NCBI GenBank assembly: GCA_002480735.1 | Contig: DLCS01000264.1 | Span: forward strand, 1-7,116 | From: Bacillaceae bacterium UBA7792 | GTDB lineage: Bacteria; Bacillota; Bacilli; Bacillales; Cytobacillaceae | Direction: 5' to 3' | DNA: 7,116 nt | In this document: one piece after another, positions 4,965 to 7,116 of the stretch | Numbering within the stretch: the stretch's first letter is position 1 | Layout: every line of letters begins with the position of its first letter | Translations under genes and position numbers: made by a program | Notes under the pieces: generated by a model | Seen by the model: the letters and a program-made list of their open reading frames with translations, nothing else | Told to the model about the DNA's origin: nothing | The model's database searches: none

Positions 4965-7116
4965 CTACTCCTTTATATTTTCGGATATTTTTATTTTTCC
5001 CGCACTCGATGTGCCGATTATAGTTGCGATTAGAACTGAGCCTATCATCATCAATGGACATAATAGATACGCATTAAGTGGATGAACAGTAAAATTAAAT
5101 GATGACGCTCCAAATGATGAGATAACGGCGCCTGCAAGTGCCTCTCCGAGAGTATTAGCTAGAAACGTGCCGAGAATAATTCCGATAATGAGAACGAATA
5201 CCGCTCTTGACATATACTGCGCCATAATATCCGAGTTTGTAAAACCGAGCGATTTCATTACTGAAATGGGGTATCTGTCCTTTGCGATAAGCATTTTCAT
5301 AAACAACACTGTCATCAGCACACACATAAGGAGAGCTCCTACAAGTGCTACACTTGAAACTTTCTTAATAGCACTGATGGTCGTTCCGAATGTTTGATAA
5401 ATATATTCCTCGATGCCTGAAACCTTGGCAAAATGAAATCTATCTGCATACTCCGTAACCTTTTTTTCGACTTCCGATTGATTAGACAACGTTCCATAAA
5501 ATACGTTCCACATACTATCTGTAGAATCATCTAAGAATGCTGCCTTCGCTGTTTTCCCACCATTGGTAATATCTGAATAAATGCCACTCACTGTTAAACT
5601 TTTCATTTCACCTTGGACGATAAGGATAATAGTATCACCCACTTTTTTGTGAAGCTCCTCCGCATTAAGAACAGAAAGGGCCATTTCATCCTGGGCTACC
5701 GGCGCCCTACCTTGCGCATATTCTACTGGGAAAACGGTATGGTCGCCCAACTCTATTTTTAGACTCTCTTCCACTCCGTCATTTGTCATTGTTGTAAATT
5801 TTTTTGTCGTCAAAACCGTATAATTCGTAATATCTTTATCACGCTCTAGCGTTTCGAGCACAGCTGTTACATGCTGAATATGTTGGTCCCCTTGTGGGAT
5901 ATCTATGCGGATGTCACTATTGCCAATCCCCATATACGTGATAAATTTTTTGGAGGAAATGGTATTGTATAAATTTTGAGGTACAATAATGATAAATGTT
6001 GCTAATAGTAAGACAGTAAGCATCGTCGCATATAATCTTTTACGGGATAGTACATCCTTCACGCCCAAAAAGAGATTGATAGGAAGCCTTTTATTGGTGC
6101 TAATTTTTAGCCACCTCGCATGTCTTGCTTTACTTTGCACCGCTCCAAATCGGATAGCCTGAACAGCCGAAAGCTTACGAAACTGTTTCAAAACAAATTG
6201 TACATAAATCAGAATGGAAGCAAATACTATCACAAGACCTATAATAGTGAACAGCCAGATAAGTGCCGTATTGGCTGTATCCCCCATATAAAGACGGATA
6301 TTTGCTAAAAGAATATCCCTTACCATAAATGAAAAGGTAAAGCCAAGTACACAGCCCAAGGCCGCTATCACACCGTATTTTGCAAGATACATTTTCTGTA
6401 TATCGGCAACCCGTAAACCAATTGCCTTCATTACACCAATTTCACGATAATCCTCTTCCATTTTAGTTAGCAATGTAAAACGGATACACATCAATGCAAT
6501 GACCACCACTAGCACGCTGATTAATAAAATAACAGCGATCATCAAACCATCTGATAGGGCATTTAGCATTTTAAAGAGCGGCCACGTAATCGTAGGTCCG
6601 TTCGCTTCTAAATCAGCACGTTGATAGGCCTCTTCAAAGCTTCTCAAATCAGCCAAATCTTTCAAACGAAACTCTATTAAATATTCAATAGTGCCAACTG
6701 CCTTAATGGCTGCATAGTCCTCTTCACTAACGAGAAATCGTTTAGACGACGCTAGCATAGAATTCATTTGTGAATCCCTTAAAAAACCTGCAACTGTAAA
6801 TGGCTTATTATGGATCATTACTGTATCACCAAGCTTGGCTGTGCCGTCCCTCATATAGCCTACAGGTACGTAAATATCTCCTTTTTCCACTTCAATCACA
6901 CGGCCATCAAGGTCTAGTAAAAAATCAAACTTCTCACTTTGGGTGGTAAACCCATTGTCCTGTACATTTTGTGCAAGTGTGTTGCCTGCAATGTTTATCT
7001 TGGCACCATCTACATTGAGAAATTCATTTATCTGAAATTCATCCACCTGCTCATTGCGCTCCGCAAAATGAATGAGACGCTCTTGATCGATAGTACCCGA
7101 ATGCATTTGAAGAAAA
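4965..7116 (-). CDS. FtsX/MacB-type ABC transporter permease (5' partial)
   Basis: The reading frame is open to the window edge. The first Met in view (7106) is followed upstream by in-frame codons for Gln, Leu and Phe with no ribosome binding site, so the true start lies outside. Counting from that Met, 713 residues are visible. Seven transmembrane segments are seen at about 185-212, 244-264, 281-303, 357-376, 583-604, 634-656 and 677-697. An expected first segment and the beginning of the first external domain are missing, suggesting a full protein of very roughly 770-800 residues. There are two FtsX-like halves, each with a coupling motif: EIGVMKAIG (222-230) and ISVMKSLG (614-621). Both external domains (up to about 184, and 377-582) carry the same beta-rich motif, LGDTV then FTVAG (92-107) and VGDTI then LTVSG (489-508), which points to an internal duplication. 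It works with the ATPase encoded 3 bases downstream. The substrate is unknown; extrusion of hydrophobic peptides or lipoproteins, or peptide resistance, are family-based guesses. Confidence 0.93.
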   Translation of the reverse strand, partial: FLQMHSGTIDQERLIHFAERNEQVDEFQINEFLNVDGAKINIAGNTLAQNVQDNGFTTQSEKFDFLLDLDGRVIEVEKGDIYVPVGYMRDGTAKLGDTVMIHNKPFTVAGFLRDSQMNSMLASSKRFLVSEEDYAAIKAVGTIEYLIEFRLKDLADLRSFEEAYQRADLEANGPTITWPLFKMLNALSDGLMIAVILLISVLVVVIALMCIRFTLLTKMEEDYREIGVMKAIGLRVADIQKMYLAKYGVIAALGCVLGFTFSFMVRDILLANIRLYMGDTANTALIWLFTIIGLVIVFASILIYVQFVLKQFRKLSAVQAIRFGAVQSKARHARWLKISTNKRLPINLFLGVKDVLSRKRLYATMLTVLLLATFIIIVPQNLYNTISSKKFITYMGIGNSDIRIDIPQGDQHIQHVTAVLETLERDKDITNYTVLTTKKFTTMTNDGVEESLKIELGDHTVFPVEYAQGRAPVAQDEMALSVLNAEELHKKVGDTIILIVQGEMKSLTVSGIYSDITNGGKTAKAAFLDDSTDSMWNVFYGTLSNQSEVEKKVTEYADRFHFAKVSGIEEYIYQTFGTTISAIKKVSSVALVGALLMCVLMTVLFMKMLIAKDRYPISVMKSLGFTNSDIMAQYMSRAVFVLIIGIILGTFLANTLGEALAGAVISSFGASSFNFTVHPLNAYLLCPLMMIGSVLIATIIGTSSAGKIKISENIKE
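4968..4974 (-). promoter_or_regulatory. Ribosome binding site embedded in the permease's last codons
   Basis: On the - strand AAAGGAG is both the Ile-Lys-Glu end of the permease and the Shine-Dalgarno sequence for the ATPase ATG at 4961. Ribosomes finishing the permease would stop at TAG (4965-4967) right over this site, which favours coupled re-initiation. It also fixes the ATPase start. Confidence 0.85.

Noticed and set aside
4358..5085. Several open frames on both strands across the second ATPase gene
   Set aside because: All overlap the intact ATPase with its complete Walker A, signature and Walker B motifs, so they are shadows of it.
5167..6308. Short open frames on both strands inside the second permease
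   Set aside because: They are shadows of the permease gene with no start signals or domains.

Overview
The window looks like a chromosomal piece of a low-GC Gram-positive bacterium, probably Bacillaceae or a near relative. The base composition is AT-rich, the ribosome binding sites are strong and purine-rich (GGAGG, GGGAGG, AAAGGAG), and the promoter and terminators are of the classical Firmicutes kind. The species cannot be named from sequence alone.

Left edge (1-138): the last 14 codons and stop of a probable upstream gene, then a good rho-independent terminator. Next on the + strand come a sigma-A-like promoter (about 166-194) and a 122-residue secreted protein of unknown function (240-608). 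Its mature part looks like one small Ig/PKD-type beta-sandwich domain. An 88-base gap with a 15-bp hairpin leads to a two-gene ABC transporter operon: a MacB/LolD-type ATPase (697-1371) overlapping by 4 bases (ATGA) with an 872-residue FtsX/MacB-type permease (1368-3986). The permease has one very large extracytoplasmic domain (about 530 residues) in its first half and almost none in its second half. A 12-bp terminator hairpin (4095-4126) closes this operon.

Right side (4203-7116), on the - strand and convergent with the first operon: a second, unrelated-looking FtsX/MacB-type transporter. Its permease (4965 to beyond 7116, 5' end outside the window) is followed after 3 bases by its ATPase (4203-4961). 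The ATPase's ribosome binding site lies inside the last codons of the permease. This permease has two medium-sized extracytoplasmic domains that resemble each other.

Both ATPases have all the motifs needed for ATP hydrolysis. Transporters of this superfamily usually act by mechanotransmission: lipoprotein or peptide extrusion, antimicrobial-peptide resistance or sensing, or control of cell-wall hydrolases. Neither substrate can be read from this window, and no sensor kinase, response regulator or other regulator gene is present. The most interesting candidate for an undescribed system is the small secreted beta-sandwich protein next to the ABC transporter with the oversized external domain. 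A functional link between them is inference from position only. No tRNA, rRNA, CRISPR array, transposase or phage gene was seen.
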